Source: AWTP1-13 sp963770295 (GTDB lineage Bacteria > Pseudomonadota > Alphaproteobacteria > Rhizobiales > Hyphomicrobiaceae). Taken from it: 64,000 nucleotides of DNA. A program made the translations under genes and the position numbers. Each line of letters begins with the position of its first letter. Position 1 is the stretch's first letter. Shown here in pieces: positions 36,268 through 45,271 of the stretch. The stretch covers positions 62,001-126,000 of the forward strand of contig CAVYPA010000004.1 in assembly GCA_963770295.1 (NCBI GenBank). Direction: 5' to 3'. A model generated the notes under the pieces. That model was not told where the DNA came from and ran no database searches. It saw only the letters and a list, made by a program, of their open reading frames with translations.

Positions 36268-37890
36268 ATGCAGTTTCAGACGGTACTAAAAGGGGAGCTT
36301 GCCCAACGCTGGCGGGCTGTCGGTGAATGGCAAGACGAGTTGCCTTTCACCATCCTCAGCACGCAAGCTGCCCGGCATCCCGACCGCATCGCCTTCATCG
36401 ATGCACAGGGCCGGATCACCTATGGCGAGCTGAAAGACAGGATCGAGCGTTGCGCCGCATACCTGCGTCGGATCGGCATCGCGCCAGGCGACGTCGTCAC
36501 CATCCAGCTGCCGAACCGTATCGCATTCCCGATCGCCTTTTTTGCGCTGGAGCTGATCGGGGCCGTTGCCAACAAGGTGAACCCAGACTTCCGCATCCGT
36601 GAGCTCGATTACATCCTGCGCTTCTCGGGCAGCAAGGCGTTCATTTGCCCGGGCAACTTCAGAGGTTTCGACCATCTCGGTATGGCGCGCCAGTTGCGCG
36701 CGGCGATTCCAGCGCTGACCCATGTCGTGGTTTCCGGCCAAGACCTCAATGACGAATTCAACCTCGAACGCGGCATCGCCGAGACCGAGCCGACCTCCGA
36801 ACGGGCGCCTATGAGCGCCGACGACATCTTTCGCATGGCCTTCACATCGGGCACGACGGGCAACCCCAAATGCGTGCTGCACTCCTTCAACACGACGCTG
36901 CCGGCGGTCCGCCAGATCAATCGGGATATGCTGGTGACGGAAACGGACGTGCAGCTCGTCTATCTGCCCGTGTGCCTCAACTGGGGCTACCTCTGTCTCT
37001 TGCAGGTGATCTTGAGCGGCAGCAAGGCGGTGCTGCTTGAGCGCTTCTCGGCGAAGGCCGCCCTGGACTTGATCCAGCGGGAAGGCGTTACCTACATCGC
37101 TACGGCGCCGGCCTCGATCGTCGCGATGCTCAACGAGCCTAACCTATCCGACTACGACGTCTCATCCCTGCGGGTCGTCATCACTGGCGGCGCTTCGGCC
37201 GCCATCGAGACCATCCGGGACTACCAGGCGCGCATGCCCGGTCATCTGATCGAGCTTTATGGCATGCTGGAGACGGGCTTTCATACTTACACGCGGTTCT
37301 CGGATGATCCCGCAAAAGTCAATGGGACGATCGGACGAGTCGTCTCGTCGATGGGCTTGAAGATTCTCGACGAGGCGGGCAACGAGGTGCCGTCAGCCGA
37401 GGTGGGAGAAATCGCTGCGCTCGGTCCCAGCGTGCATCTTGGCTACCATGCCAATGCTGCGGCCAACGCCGAGGCATTCACGGCCGACGGCTGGTTCCGC
37501 ACCGGCGATCTCGGTCGCATCGTCGATCGGGCGGGAAACGTCGAGATTGTCGGGCGGCGGAAAGAGATCATCAATCGCGGAGGCAAGAAATTCTTTCCGC
37601 GTGAGGTGGAGGAGTTGCTTTACACCCATCCCAAGGTAATGCATGCGGCCATGGTTGGCATCGCCGATGCACGGCTCGGCGAACGCAATTGCCTGTGCGT
37701 AATTCCCAAGGGCGGCCAAGCGGTGACACTGACCGAACTGGTCGCTCATCTCAAGGGCCAGGTCGCCGACTACAAGCTGCCCGAGCAGCTGCACATCGTC
37801 GATGAACTCCCGTTCACGGCCACCGGAAAACTGCGCCGGCACATCCTGACGGATATGATCGCCAAAGGACAGATCGCAGCAAGGCGCTAG
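36268..37890 (+). CDS. AMP-dependent acyl-CoA synthetase/ligase
   Basis: A 540-residue adenylate-forming ligase that activates a carboxylic acid to its CoA ester. Motifs in order: MAFTSGTTGNPKCVLHSFNT (P-loop, near 190), YGMLETGFHT (substrate/adenine site, near 330), GWFRTGDLG (near 410), GRRKEIINRGGKKFFPREVE and the C-terminal catalytic lysine in FTATGKLRRHIL. The K-C-V at the P-loop is normal for the 2,3-dihydroxybenzoate-AMP-ligase/cyclohexanecarboxylate-CoA-ligase branch. It follows the thioesterase by about 90 bases and precedes livK, tying activation to uptake. GGGAGATCGT precedes the ATG. Confidence 0.9.
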   Translation: MQFQTVLKGELAQRWRAVGEWQDELPFTILSTQAARHPDRIAFIDAQGRITYGELKDRIERCAAYLRRIGIAPGDVVTIQLPNRIAFPIAFFALELIGAVANKVNPDFRIRELDYILRFSGSKAFICPGNFRGFDHLGMARQLRAAIPALTHVVVSGQDLNDEFNLERGIAETEPTSERAPMSADDIFRMAFTSGTTGNPKCVLHSFNTTLPAVRQINRDMLVTETDVQLVYLPVCLNWGYLCLLQVILSGSKAVLLERFSAKAALDLIQREGVTYIATAPASIVAMLNEPNLSDYDVSSLRVVITGGASAAIETIRDYQARMPGHLIELYGMLETGFHTYTRFSDDPAKVNGTIGRVVSSMGLKILDEAGNEVPSAEVGEIAALGPSVHLGYHANAAANAEAFTADGWFRTGDLGRIVDRAGNVEIVGRRKEIINRGGKKFFPREVEELLYTHPKVMHAAMVGIADARLGERNCLCVIPKGGQAVTLTELVAHLKGQVADYKLPEQLHIVDELPFTATGKLRRHILTDMIAKGQIAARR

Positions 37891-37998
37891 GGTTGTGCCG
37901 CCGGCTGCAATGCAAGGGGTGTATTGTCCTCCGTGCGGGCGGAGGATAGCCTGGCATGCAAACAACGATCCAAGCCTTTAATCCGGGAGAAACGCGCA

Positions 37999-39222
37999 AT
38001 GGAAACGAAGTCCCGCTTTTCACGCCGCTGGGTCATCGCTGGCGCCGGTGCTACCACCCTCGCCTCGCCCGCCATCTGGACCAGCGCCCAAGCGCAAGCC
38101 GCCGGCACGATTAAGGTCGGTATGCCGCTGGCATTGACCGGCCCGCTGGGCTCCGTCGGCCAGCAGCAAAAGCGGGGTGCCGAGTTCTACACCAAGCTAC
38201 AGAACGCCAAGGGCGGCTGGCTGGGCAAGAAGATCGAGCTCCTGATCGAGGATACTGCCGGCAATCCGGCGGCCTGCGTGCGCAAGGCGCAGGAGATGGT
38301 CGAGCGACAGGATTGCCGGCTGTTCACCGGCATCACGCTGTCGTCCGAGGCCCTCGCCATCGTGCCCAAGCTCGCCGAATGGAACGCCATATTCATCTCA
38401 TCAGACAATGGCGATGGACGCTTGACCGCTGAGAGCTTCGTGCCGAATTTCTTCCGCGCCAATACCTCCGGTCCGATGGGCACGCGCGCGATCTCGCTCT
38501 ATCTCAAGGACGCGCCCTATAAGAGCTTCTATGCCTTGGGCCTCGACTATGCTTGGGGTCACAACAGCGTTCAGGTCTTCGAGAACGAGCTGAAACGGTT
38601 GGGCAAGGACTTCGTCGGCAAGGTGTTTGCGCCGACCGGCACCAAGGACTATTCGACCTACGTCACCAAAATTCGCCAGTCGGGCGCCGACGGCGTCTAT
38701 CTTGTGCTGGCCGGGGATGACAACAACGCTTTCCTGGCCCAGGCGGCGCAATATCAGCTGGCCTCAAAGATGGCGATGCTTTCCGAACAGCTCGAACTGA
38801 CGGCGATGCGCGCGGTGGGCGAGGCCTGTCTCGGCATCATCGCATCGGCCCGGTATGCCTTCAGCATCGACAACCCGAAAAACCAGGAGTTCGTCGAGCT
38901 CTGGAAGCAAGAGCACGGCGGTCAGGTGCCCGATCAGTTCGAGGGTGAGCAGTGGCAGTGTCAGCGGGTCTTCGAGGCGGGCCTCGCCAAGGCCGGCGGT
39001 ATCGAGGCCGACAAACTGCGACCGGCGCTCGAGGATCTGACGATCGACGACATCAAGGGCAAGGTGCATATGCGCAAGTGTGACCATCAGGGCGCTCAGC
39101 AGGGCTTCATCTTCAAAGCCGCCAAAAAGGAGGGGTATTCCCATCCGGTGCCCGAGATCATCGCCACGCTGCCGGCCGAGCGCACGACACCGCCCTGCAA
39201 CAAAATGACCTACGACGATTGA
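37999..39222 (+). CDS. Branched-chain amino-acid-type ABC substrate-binding protein
   Basis: A 407-residue periplasmic-binding protein of the LivK type (peripla_BP_6). It has a twin-arginine-like leader (SRRWVIAGAGATTLAS with cleavage near AQAQA), then TIKVGMPLALTGPLGSVGQQ and ELLIEDTAGNPAACVRKAQE, normal for the family. Members often bind aromatic or alicyclic acids instead of amino acids. ATG 37999 follows GGGAGAAACGCGC. It starts the five-gene Liv transporter beside the CoA ligase, suggesting its ligand is that ligase's substrate. Confidence 0.88.
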   Translation: METKSRFSRRWVIAGAGATTLASPAIWTSAQAQAAGTIKVGMPLALTGPLGSVGQQQKRGAEFYTKLQNAKGGWLGKKIELLIEDTAGNPAACVRKAQEMVERQDCRLFTGITLSSEALAIVPKLAEWNAIFISSDNGDGRLTAESFVPNFFRANTSGPMGTRAISLYLKDAPYKSFYALGLDYAWGHNSVQVFENELKRLGKDFVGKVFAPTGTKDYSTYVTKIRQSGADGVYLVLAGDDNNAFLAQAAQYQLASKMAMLSEQLELTAMRAVGEACLGIIASARYAFSIDNPKNQEFVELWKQEHGGQVPDQFEGEQWQCQRVFEAGLAKAGGIEADKLRPALEDLTIDDIKGKVHMRKCDHQGAQQGFIFKAAKKEGYSHPVPEIIATLPAERTTPPCNKMTYDD

Positions 39223-39290
39223 AGGCTTCGCTGTTGCATTGCGTCGGTTGAGGGTCATGGCCGCGCCGTGACCCAGTCGATTTGGGCCGC

Positions 39291-40160
39291 ATGTCCACGC
39301 TCGCACTCCTGCTGACCCAAGGGGTCAACGCGCTATCGCAGGCCGCACTGCTGTTCTTTCTCGGCGTCGGTCTAACGCTGATTTTTGGCATCATGCGCAT
39401 CGTCAATTTCGCGCATGGCACGCTCTACATGCTCGGCGCCTTCATCGGCTACTCGCTGCTGCGGTACACGGGCAGTTACTGGCTGGCGCTGGCGCTGGCG
39501 CCGCTCACCGTCGGTGCCATTGGCACGGCGTTCGAACTCGGCATCCTGCGCCGCCTCTACCGGCGCGACGCGCACGCCTTCTTGATGGTGACCTTCGGCC
39601 TGGCCCTGGTCACGGGCGAGGCCGTACGGCTGCTTTGGGGCTCTGACGCGCTGCAGGTGCCACCGCCGGCGCTTCTCTCCGGTGTCGTGTTCCTGATGGA
39701 TGAACCGTTTCCAGTCTATCGCCTGTTCCTGGTGGGCTTTGGCATCGTCGTGGCCGTCGCCATTTGGCAGCTGCTTGAGCGCACACGGCTCGGTTTGCTC
39801 ATTCGTGCAACATCGCAAAATGCCGAGATGGTGCACGCCCTGGGCGTCGACGTGAAACTGGTGCGGTCGGGTGTATTCGGCATCGGCTGCGGCCTGGCGG
39901 CTTTAGGTGGCGTGCTGGCCGCCCCGCTGGTGACGGCGGCGCATGGCATGGCGGCGACCGCGGTGATCGACGCCTTTGTCATCGTGATCATCGGCGGCAT
40001 GGGTAGTTTCCTCGGCTCCCTGATCGGCGCAGTGCTTGTGGCGTTCGTCCAGGTCTTCGGCAACTACTACCTCCCCGACTTCGCCCTCGCATTCATGTAT
40101 TTGGTCATGCTGCTGGTGCTGGTCGTCCGCCCCGGCGGCCTCCTCGGCAAGGAGGCCTAG
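39291..40160 (+). CDS. livH: Branched-chain-type ABC permease (LivH)
   Basis: A 289-residue inner-membrane permease with about eight hydrophobic helices. LTLIFGIMRIVNFAHGTLYM near residue 25 is the LivH signature, and GGMGSFLGSLIGAVLVA near 230 is the EAA-like contact loop region. ATG 39291 is chosen; an in-frame codon nine bases upstream is possible. It is followed four bases later by livM. It would form the channel with LivM for the ligand delivered by the binding protein. Confidence 0.9.
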   Translation: MSTLALLLTQGVNALSQAALLFFLGVGLTLIFGIMRIVNFAHGTLYMLGAFIGYSLLRYTGSYWLALALAPLTVGAIGTAFELGILRRLYRRDAHAFLMVTFGLALVTGEAVRLLWGSDALQVPPPALLSGVVFLMDEPFPVYRLFLVGFGIVVAVAIWQLLERTRLGLLIRATSQNAEMVHALGVDVKLVRSGVFGIGCGLAALGGVLAAPLVTAAHGMAATAVIDAFVIVIIGGMGSFLGSLIGAVLVAFVQVFGNYYLPDFALAFMYLVMLLVLVVRPGGLLGKEA

Positions 40161-40164
40161 GACC

Positions 40165-41136
40165 ATGCAGAACACGAACCCGCTGCCGGCGCTCGGCGGA
40201 TGTGCGGTCGTCTGTTTGCTGATCGCAGCGCCGTTCGGCCTACCGGTCTTTGCCATGACCCTATTGACCGAGCTCATCATCCTCGGCCTCTTCGCCATGA
40301 GCCTCGATCTGATGGTCGGCTACGCCAACCTGGTTTCGTTCGGCCACGCCGCGGCCTATGGGCTCGGCGCCTATGCCTCCGGCTACATGCTGCTGAACTC
40401 GTCCATGCCGCTGCCCGTCGTCGTGCTGCTTGCCGCGTTGTTGACAGGGATCGTGGCGATCGGCGTGGGTTGGGTATGCACGCTTGCAACCGGCGTGTCG
40501 TTTTCCATGCTGACGTTAGCGTTCGCACAGCTTCTCTATGCCATCGCCTTCAAGTGGACCTCCGTGACCGGTGGCAGCGACGGCCTCGCCGGCATTCCGC
40601 GCCGGCCCGGCCCCTTCTCGATGACGATCTTAACCAGCAAGACCGGCTTTTATTATTTCGCGCTTGCCTGCTTGATCGGCGCCTATTTCATGTGCCGCGC
40701 GCTGGTACGCTCACCGTTTGGATTGGTGCTAGGTGGTATCCGAGAGAACGAAGCCAAGACCTTGGTGCTGGGTTACAACACTCGCCTTTACAAGATCACG
40801 GTGATCGCGATTGCCTATGCGCTGGGAGGGCTCGCTGGCGCACTTTATGCACCGTTCGCGGGCTTCGCCAACACGGAGTTGCTGTTTTGGCTGCTGTCGG
40901 GCCAAGCGCTGATTATGGTCATCGTTGGCGGCCAGGGAACGTTAATCGGCCCAATCCTGGGCGCGGCCTTCTTCATGCTGTTGGAGCACCAACTGTCATC
41001 CTACACGGAGGCATGGGCACTATTCTTCGGTCTCATTTTCATCGCCTTCGTCCTGTTCGCGCCGGAAGGTATCTGGGGATTGGCACGGCGTGCGTTCGCG
41101 CGTGGCCGAGCGCCGGCCGAGACACGCCATGGCTGA
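40165..41136 (+). CDS. livM: Branched-chain-type ABC permease (LivM)
   Basis: A 323-residue permease, partner of LivH. Family marks are LGLFAMSLDLMVGYANLVSF then GHAAAYGLGAY near residue 45, and IVGGQGTLIGPILGAAFF near 260. AAGGAGGCC lies upstream of ATG 40165. Its end overlaps the livG start by eight bases, showing tight coupling. Confidence 0.9.
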   Translation: MQNTNPLPALGGCAVVCLLIAAPFGLPVFAMTLLTELIILGLFAMSLDLMVGYANLVSFGHAAAYGLGAYASGYMLLNSSMPLPVVVLLAALLTGIVAIGVGWVCTLATGVSFSMLTLAFAQLLYAIAFKWTSVTGGSDGLAGIPRRPGPFSMTILTSKTGFYYFALACLIGAYFMCRALVRSPFGLVLGGIRENEAKTLVLGYNTRLYKITVIAIAYALGGLAGALYAPFAGFANTELLFWLLSGQALIMVIVGGQGTLIGPILGAAFFMLLEHQLSSYTEAWALFFGLIFIAFVLFAPEGIWGLARRAFARGRAPAETRHG

Positions 41137-41884
41137 GGCCCTGCTCCAGGTCGACGGCCTGACCAAGCGCTATGGCGCGCTCGTCGCAGTCGACAATGTG
41201 TCCATGCATGTCCAGAAGGGCGAGGTGCGTGCCGTCATCGGACCGAACGGCGCCGGCAAGACGACATTGTTCCATCTCATCACCGGTGTGGTACCACCCA
41301 CGTCGGGCGCCGTGCGGTTCGGCGGCAGCGAGATCACCAGACTGGCCCCGCATGCGATCTGTCAACGCGGCCTATCGCGAACGTTTCAGTTGACCTCCCT
41401 GTTTCCGCGGATGTCGGCCCGCGAGAATACCATGCTCGCCGCCCAGGCACGTCATCCGCGTCGTTGGACGCCATTCGGCGGCGCCGACGTCTTCACCAGC
41501 GCGCGCGCTACTGGCGAAGGCGCCCTAGAGCAACTCGGTCTGACCCACGTCGCGGATCGGCCAGCCGGCTTGCTAAGTCACGGCGATCAACGGCTCCTGG
41601 AGATCGCCATGGCAATGGCCCAGCACCCTCAGTTGCTTTTGCTCGACGAGCCGACCCAGGGTTTGTCGGTCGACGAGACGGCACAGGCCGTCGAAACGCT
41701 GGCTCAGTTCCTCGACAAAGCGCGGATCACGGTGTTGCTGGTCGAGCACGATATGGAGGTGGTGTTCCGTCTCGCCCACAGGATCACGGTTTTGCATCGT
41801 GGCGCCGTGATCGCAGACGATGTCCCTGCGGCCGTCAAGGCGAATGCGCGGGTGCAGGAAGCCTATCTCGGAGGCATCGAGTAA
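41129..41884 (+). CDS. livG: Branched-chain-type ABC ATPase (LivG)
   Basis: A 251-residue ATPase. Walker A is GPNGAGKTTLF near residue 38, the Q-loop region LSRTFQLTSLFPRMSARENT, and Walker B is LLLLDEPTQGLS. The ABC signature, LSGGQ in most ATPases, reads LLSHGDQR here, which is normal for many LivG proteins. A late LLVEHDMEVVFRLAHRITVL is the H-loop. Its stop codon TAA shares one base with the livF ATG (TAATG). Confidence 0.9.
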   Translation: MAEALLQVDGLTKRYGALVAVDNVSMHVQKGEVRAVIGPNGAGKTTLFHLITGVVPPTSGAVRFGGSEITRLAPHAICQRGLSRTFQLTSLFPRMSARENTMLAAQARHPRRWTPFGGADVFTSARATGEGALEQLGLTHVADRPAGLLSHGDQRLLEIAMAMAQHPQLLLLDEPTQGLSVDETAQAVETLAQFLDKARITVLLVEHDMEVVFRLAHRITVLHRGAVIADDVPAAVKANARVQEAYLGGIE

Positions 41885-42579
41885 TGCTCACCCTCGTCGG
41901 TCTCAATACGCATTTCGGCGCCAGCCACATTCTGCAAGGGGTCGATCTAGAGCTGCCAAGGGCACGCATCGCGGCCGTGCTCGGGCGCAACGGCGTCGGC
42001 AAGACGACGATGGTGAAGACCATCATGGGGCTGGTGCCGCCGAGCGGGGGAACGGTCAACCTCGATGATCTACCCATCACCGCCTGGCCGCCCCACCGCA
42101 TAGCGCGCGCGGGTGTTGCCTATGTGCCCGAGGGTCGGCTGATCTTTCCGGACCTGACGGTGATCGAGAATATCAAGGTGGCTGAGCGCAATCCCGCCAG
42201 AGCCTGGCCGTTGCCGCGATTGCTTGAGCTTTTCCCCTCGTTAAGGGACCGCCAGCGCAACCGCGGCTCGCAGCTTTCCGGTGGCGAGCAACAGATGCTG
42301 GCGATCGCCCGCGCCCTTGTCAGCGACCCCAAGGTGCTCCTTCTCGACGAGCCGAGCCAGGGACTAGCGCCGTTGGTCGTACGCGAGCTTGCCCGCATCA
42401 TCCGACTCCTACGTCACGCCGGCGTCACCATTCTTCTGATCGAGCAGAACCTCAAACTTGCCGAAGTGGTTGCTGACGAGCTGCACGTCATGGCAAAGGG
42501 CCGGATCGTCTACTCGGCAGATCCCCAGCGCTTTCGCAGCGAAGAGGATCAGGTCCGCTCGCGATATCTGACGGTATGA
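41884..42579 (+). CDS. livF: Branched-chain-type ABC ATPase (LivF)
   Basis: A 231-residue ATPase that pairs with LivG. Walker A GRNGVGKTTMVKTI, Q-loop region YVPEGRLIFPDLTVIENI, signature QLSGGEQQMLAIARAL, Walker B VLLLDEPSQGLAP, and the H-loop-type LIEQNLKLAEV ending are all standard. It closes the run of nine genes from 34.1 kb. Downstream there is about 400 bases of non-coding DNA and then a degraded IS3 element. Confidence 0.92.
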   Translation: MLTLVGLNTHFGASHILQGVDLELPRARIAAVLGRNGVGKTTMVKTIMGLVPPSGGTVNLDDLPITAWPPHRIARAGVAYVPEGRLIFPDLTVIENIKVAERNPARAWPLPRLLELFPSLRDRQRNRGSQLSGGEQQMLAIARALVSDPKVLLLDEPSQGLAPLVVRELARIIRLLRHAGVTILLIEQNLKLAEVVADELHVMAKGRIVYSADPQRFRSEEDQVRSRYLTV

Positions 42580-42998
42580 GCTTGCAGCCTTAGGTAGGGG
42601 GCCATCAGCAGGACGCCAGGGACTTGGGCTGAGGGTCGGTTGGCTTTGCCGAGCCTTGGCGCACGCAAGCTGGAGGCGTTTTGCTGCACTTGGCGCCCGC
42701 GGCTGGCGCCGACCCCGCAAACCGCAAGGGCAAGGCAGCGGCGACCAACCGCACCATGAGCTGTCGGACCACGCTGCGCGGTAGGCAGCCAACGCGAGGG
42801 CTTGCTCTGTGAGCCGGTCGGCCTCCTACGGTGCACCCGGGATTGCGGCTGCGCGCCAATGCGCAGCCGTCGAGTGCGTGCATTCCGGCAAAGGCGCCGC
42901 CTTGCCGGACCAAAACCCATGATTTCCTGCGATTGAGGCGCGTGCCGGCCGCAAAAGCCTCGGCCCCGATCACCCGGCCCCCACACGTCTTGGTCTGA
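42580..42998. other. Intergenic stretch between livF and the IS3 element
   Basis: Minus-strand frames through here are Arg/Ala-rich with no motifs. A short hairpin-capable run (GGCT-TTGCCG-AGCC) near 42640 is too weak to call a terminator. I see nothing functional. Confidence 0.4.
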
Positions 42999-43049
42999 TG
43001 TTGCCCCGGTTTGGTGGACACCCCAATACTACCGAAGGAGGTTGCCACG

Positions 43050-43367
43050 ATGCCGAGAAGAACACGTCGAGCTTATGCGCCAGAATTCAGACGACAAATG
43101 GTTGATTTGGTTCGAGCCGGTCGATCGCCTGATGAGCTGGCCAAGGAGTTTGAGCCGACGGCCAAATCGATCCGCGACTGGGTGGCCCAGGCCGACCGGG
43201 ATGAAGGCCGCCGTGCGGACGGCTTGACGAGCGCAGAGCGCGAAGAACTGGTGCGCCTGCGGCGTGAGGTCAAACAGCTCAAGCTGGAGCGGGAAATCCT
43301 GTCAAAGGCGGCGGCCTGGTTCGCTCGGGAGACGGACGCGATCCCGCCCAAGGGTTCAAGTTCGTGA
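43050..43367 (+). CDS. IS3-family transposase OrfA
   Basis: A 105-residue DNA-binding subunit. It has the helix-turn-helix AYAPEFRRQMVDLVRAGRSP then DELAKEFEPTAKSIRDW, and a C-terminal leucine-zipper-like helix EELVRLRREVKQLKLEREIL ending SKAAAWFARE, standard for IS3 OrfA. AAGGAGGTTGCCACG precedes ATG 43050. In working elements OrfA and OrfB are joined by frameshifting; here OrfB is broken, so transposition by this copy is unlikely. Confidence 0.88.
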   Translation: MPRRTRRAYAPEFRRQMVDLVRAGRSPDELAKEFEPTAKSIRDWVAQADRDEGRRADGLTSAEREELVRLRREVKQLKLEREILSKAAAWFARETDAIPPKGSSS

Positions 43368-43720
43368 GCGAGAACCAGGCCTATCCAGTTGCCACGCTGT
43401 GCCGCGTGCTGGGCCCAGTATACGTGCATCGCATTTGGCAAGCGCTGCCGTGACACCGGTGTGCGGCCCTCGATGGGCTCGGTGGGTGACGCCTACGACA
43501 ATGCGATGGCGGAGAGCTTCTTCGCCACGCTTGAATGCGAGCTTCTCGATCGACGCACGTTCAAGACGCAAGCGGAAGCACGCATGGCCGTGTTCGAGTT
43601 CATCGAGGGCTTCTATAACCCGCGCCGGCGCCACTCTTCGCTGGGCTATCTGTCACCGGTCGACTACGAGCGCCACCACACGCGGCAAGCTGATCCCGGC
43701 GCACACCACGCTGCCGTCGT
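43355..43720 (+). pseudogene. IS3-family transposase OrfB, catalytic core deleted
   Basis: OrfB starts normally (FKFVSENQAYPVATLCRVLG) but near 43410 jumps to the C-terminal part in another frame: QYTCIAFGKRCRDTGVRPSM then GSVGDAYDNAMAESFFATLE, with the last catalytic Glu, then FYNPRRRHSSLGYLSPVDYE. The first two aspartates of the DDE core and roughly 190 residues are missing. Confidence 0.85.
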
Positions 43721-43947
43721 GCTCAGGCCCCTCAAGATGCGGCCTGGAAATGTCACGGCGAATACTGACGTAGGCACGACGGCCGATCTTGACCAGCCCT
43801 GCGCGCGCCGGCGTGTCAGACGAGTGGGCCGGGACGAAGGTACGGGCTCCGCAGGGGGCACGAACAAAGGTACTGGCCAGGACAAGGGGGATCCACATCA
43901 GATCACTTGGTCGATAGTACTCACCTGTCCACAAAACCGGGGTAAGT

Positions 43948-44312
43948 CCAATTTCCGTGGACGTTCTCGCACCGGCGACAGCTGGTGAAACCGTGGCGGC
44001 TCACGTGCGGGTTTGGCCATGGCGCAGCAGCATACAACACAGGAAAGACGGAGCAAGCGCGGCAAGGGAAGGCGTGAATTTTTGTTGTTAAATATCCTGA
44101 TACGGTGCCGTCCCGCGGACCCGGCAGGTTGAGCGTGCTCCACGGGACCCGCGCGACGATGAGCGCGCACGTCGCCTGGCCGGGCGTTACGAAGCCTTGC
44201 CGGGTTGCTGAACGTGCGCATCGTTGACTGTTTCGGGGTTTCACCCGAGTGCTTTGCGACTGGCTAGCTGGCATGGGTTTCACTCCAGCCAACATCCGAA
44301 CGGAGTGACCAG
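43948..44312. other. Intergenic stretch; holds the leader of the next gene
   Basis: No gene is seen. From about 44231 the sequence TTTCGGGGTTTCACCCGAGT matches a stretch at 45936 upstream of a second small exported protein; see the findings. Confidence 0.45.
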
Positions 44313-44564
44313 ATGCGAACACAAGCAATTGCCGCCGTTATGGTGGTCGCTGCGCCGCTATTTGTCCTGGGAAGCCTGCAGGCTGCAGCCTACTGTACCC
44401 CAGCAGGCTACGGGTATCAGACCGCCGCTGTCGTTACACCCGTCGCCGTGCGTCGTCCCGTCGCCGCTGCCGCCGTAGTGCGCCGGGGAGCTGTCGTGCC
44501 ACGCGTGGGGTCGGGCGCCCGCATCGGCCGCACGGGCCCTGGCAACAGAGGTCTAGGGAGGTAA
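44313..44564 (+). CDS. Small exported protein, Ala/Val/Arg-rich
   Basis: An 83-residue protein with a clear signal peptide (MRTQAIAAVMVVAAPLFVLG, cleavage near LQAAA) and a low-complexity mature part with Ala/Val/Arg/Pro/Gly (VVTPVAVRRPVAAAAVVRRG). CGGAGTGACCAG precedes the ATG. Its leader and start resemble the gene at 46016, so the two are paralogues. Function unknown; likely periplasmic or surface. Confidence 0.62.
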   Translation: MRTQAIAAVMVVAAPLFVLGSLQAAAYCTPAGYGYQTAAVVTPVAVRRPVAAAAVVRRGAVVPRVGSGARIGRTGPGNRGLGR

Positions 44565-44719
44565 ACTAAACGAGTGGCAGCGGCCCTCTCAGGGGGCGGT
44601 CGAGGGCTGCCACTCTCATCATATAGCGCAGGCGCATGGCGGCACGAGCCTCGCGCGGTCGCTCCGTTTCGAGTGGCTCATCGCTGACCCTCAAACAACT
44701 TGCCCCGCGCGCTGACGGG

Positions 44720-44989
44720 TTAGCCGCTAGCGCCCGTTCCCGGCTTTTCTGGTGGGCGGCGCGCGTTCAGAGCGCCTTTGCGGGGCACACCCTTGCGCCG
44801 CAACAGACTGCGCGCGCGATAGAGCTCATGCAGGATGTCGCGCATGACTTCCAACGCATTTTCCGCAGAGCGGATGTCGTTCCCCGAGGCCCGTAGCCGC
44901 TCGATAAAAACGTGCTGGCCTGCCAGCCGCCGCTCGGCATCGTTGACTTGGCTGCTATTGCGGCTGAATTGCTCGTCGTGCCTGGTCAT
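44720..44989 (-). CDS. Small coiled-coil hypothetical protein
   Basis: An 89-residue helical protein (VNDAERRLAGQHVFIERLRA, then SAENALEVMRDILHELYRAR). It matches the layout of short rhizobial proteins of the form ..EAERRIAxQRxxIxxLxxxGxDxxxAExLLxxFExxxxxHxxxRxRL. Coiled-coil dimerisation is likely. No pathway is known. Confidence 0.62.
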   Translation of the reverse strand: MTRHDEQFSRNSSQVNDAERRLAGQHVFIERLRASGNDIRSAENALEVMRDILHELYRARSLLRRKGVPRKGALNARRPPEKPGTGASG

Positions 44990-45028
44990 CCCTCGCCCCC
45001 TCAGTCCCCAAGCACCACCTTTCGCTTT

Positions 45029-45271
45029 CTAGAACGGGAATTCAAACAAGGTCTCCCAGTTATAGTCAGCAACGATTATCCCCTTACGGCTGGCGGACGC
45101 CTCTTTCATTGACGCCCCGTTCATTGACGCCCCGTTCATTGCTTCCCCATTTACGACATGCGCGCGCTGTGCTGCCTCCGCTTTAGCGTGCGCAGCATCG
45201 GCGAGTACGATGCCTTCATGGTCTAATACGGTCATTTGGCCACGTCTGACGTGGAAGTAATAGTGAGGCAT
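45029..45271 (-). CDS. DUF6894-like small protein with an internal 15-bp repeat
   Basis: An 80-residue protein starting MPHYYFHVRRGQMTVLDHEG then IVLADAAHAKAEAAQRAH, the typical start of rhizobial DUF6894 proteins (M-P-x-Y-Y-F-x-V-R/H-G). ATG 45271 is chosen for that reason. Residues 45-60 (NGEAMNGASMNGASMKEAS) come from a tandem 15-bp repeat that has lengthened the middle. Function unknown. Confidence 0.72.
   Translation of the reverse strand: MPHYYFHVRRGQMTVLDHEGIVLADAAHAKAEAAQRAHVVNGEAMNGASMNGASMKEASASRKGIIVADYNWETLFEFPF
45105..45149. repeat. 15-bp tandem repeat inside the DUF6894-like gene
   Basis: TTCATTGACGCCCCG occurs at 45105 and again at 45120, followed by a third diverged copy at 45135 (TTCATTGCTTCCCCA). 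The period is a multiple of three, so each copy adds five residues to the protein. Confidence 0.85.

Larger units (their letters stand above)
42999..43947 (+). mobile_element. IS3-family element (IS51/IS2-like), internally deleted
   Basis: The element of about 950 bases is bounded by imperfect inverted repeats: TTGCCCCGGTTTGGTGGACA on the left (43001-43020) and the complementary TGTCCACAAAACCGGGGTAA on the right (43926-43945). It contains orfA intact and orfB with a large internal deletion; full members are about 1.2-1.5 kb. No direct target repeat is evident. Confidence 0.75.

Noticed and set aside
36286..36882. 198-residue minus-strand frame in the CoA ligase
   Set aside because: Antisense shadow of a complete AMP-forming ligase with all motifs.
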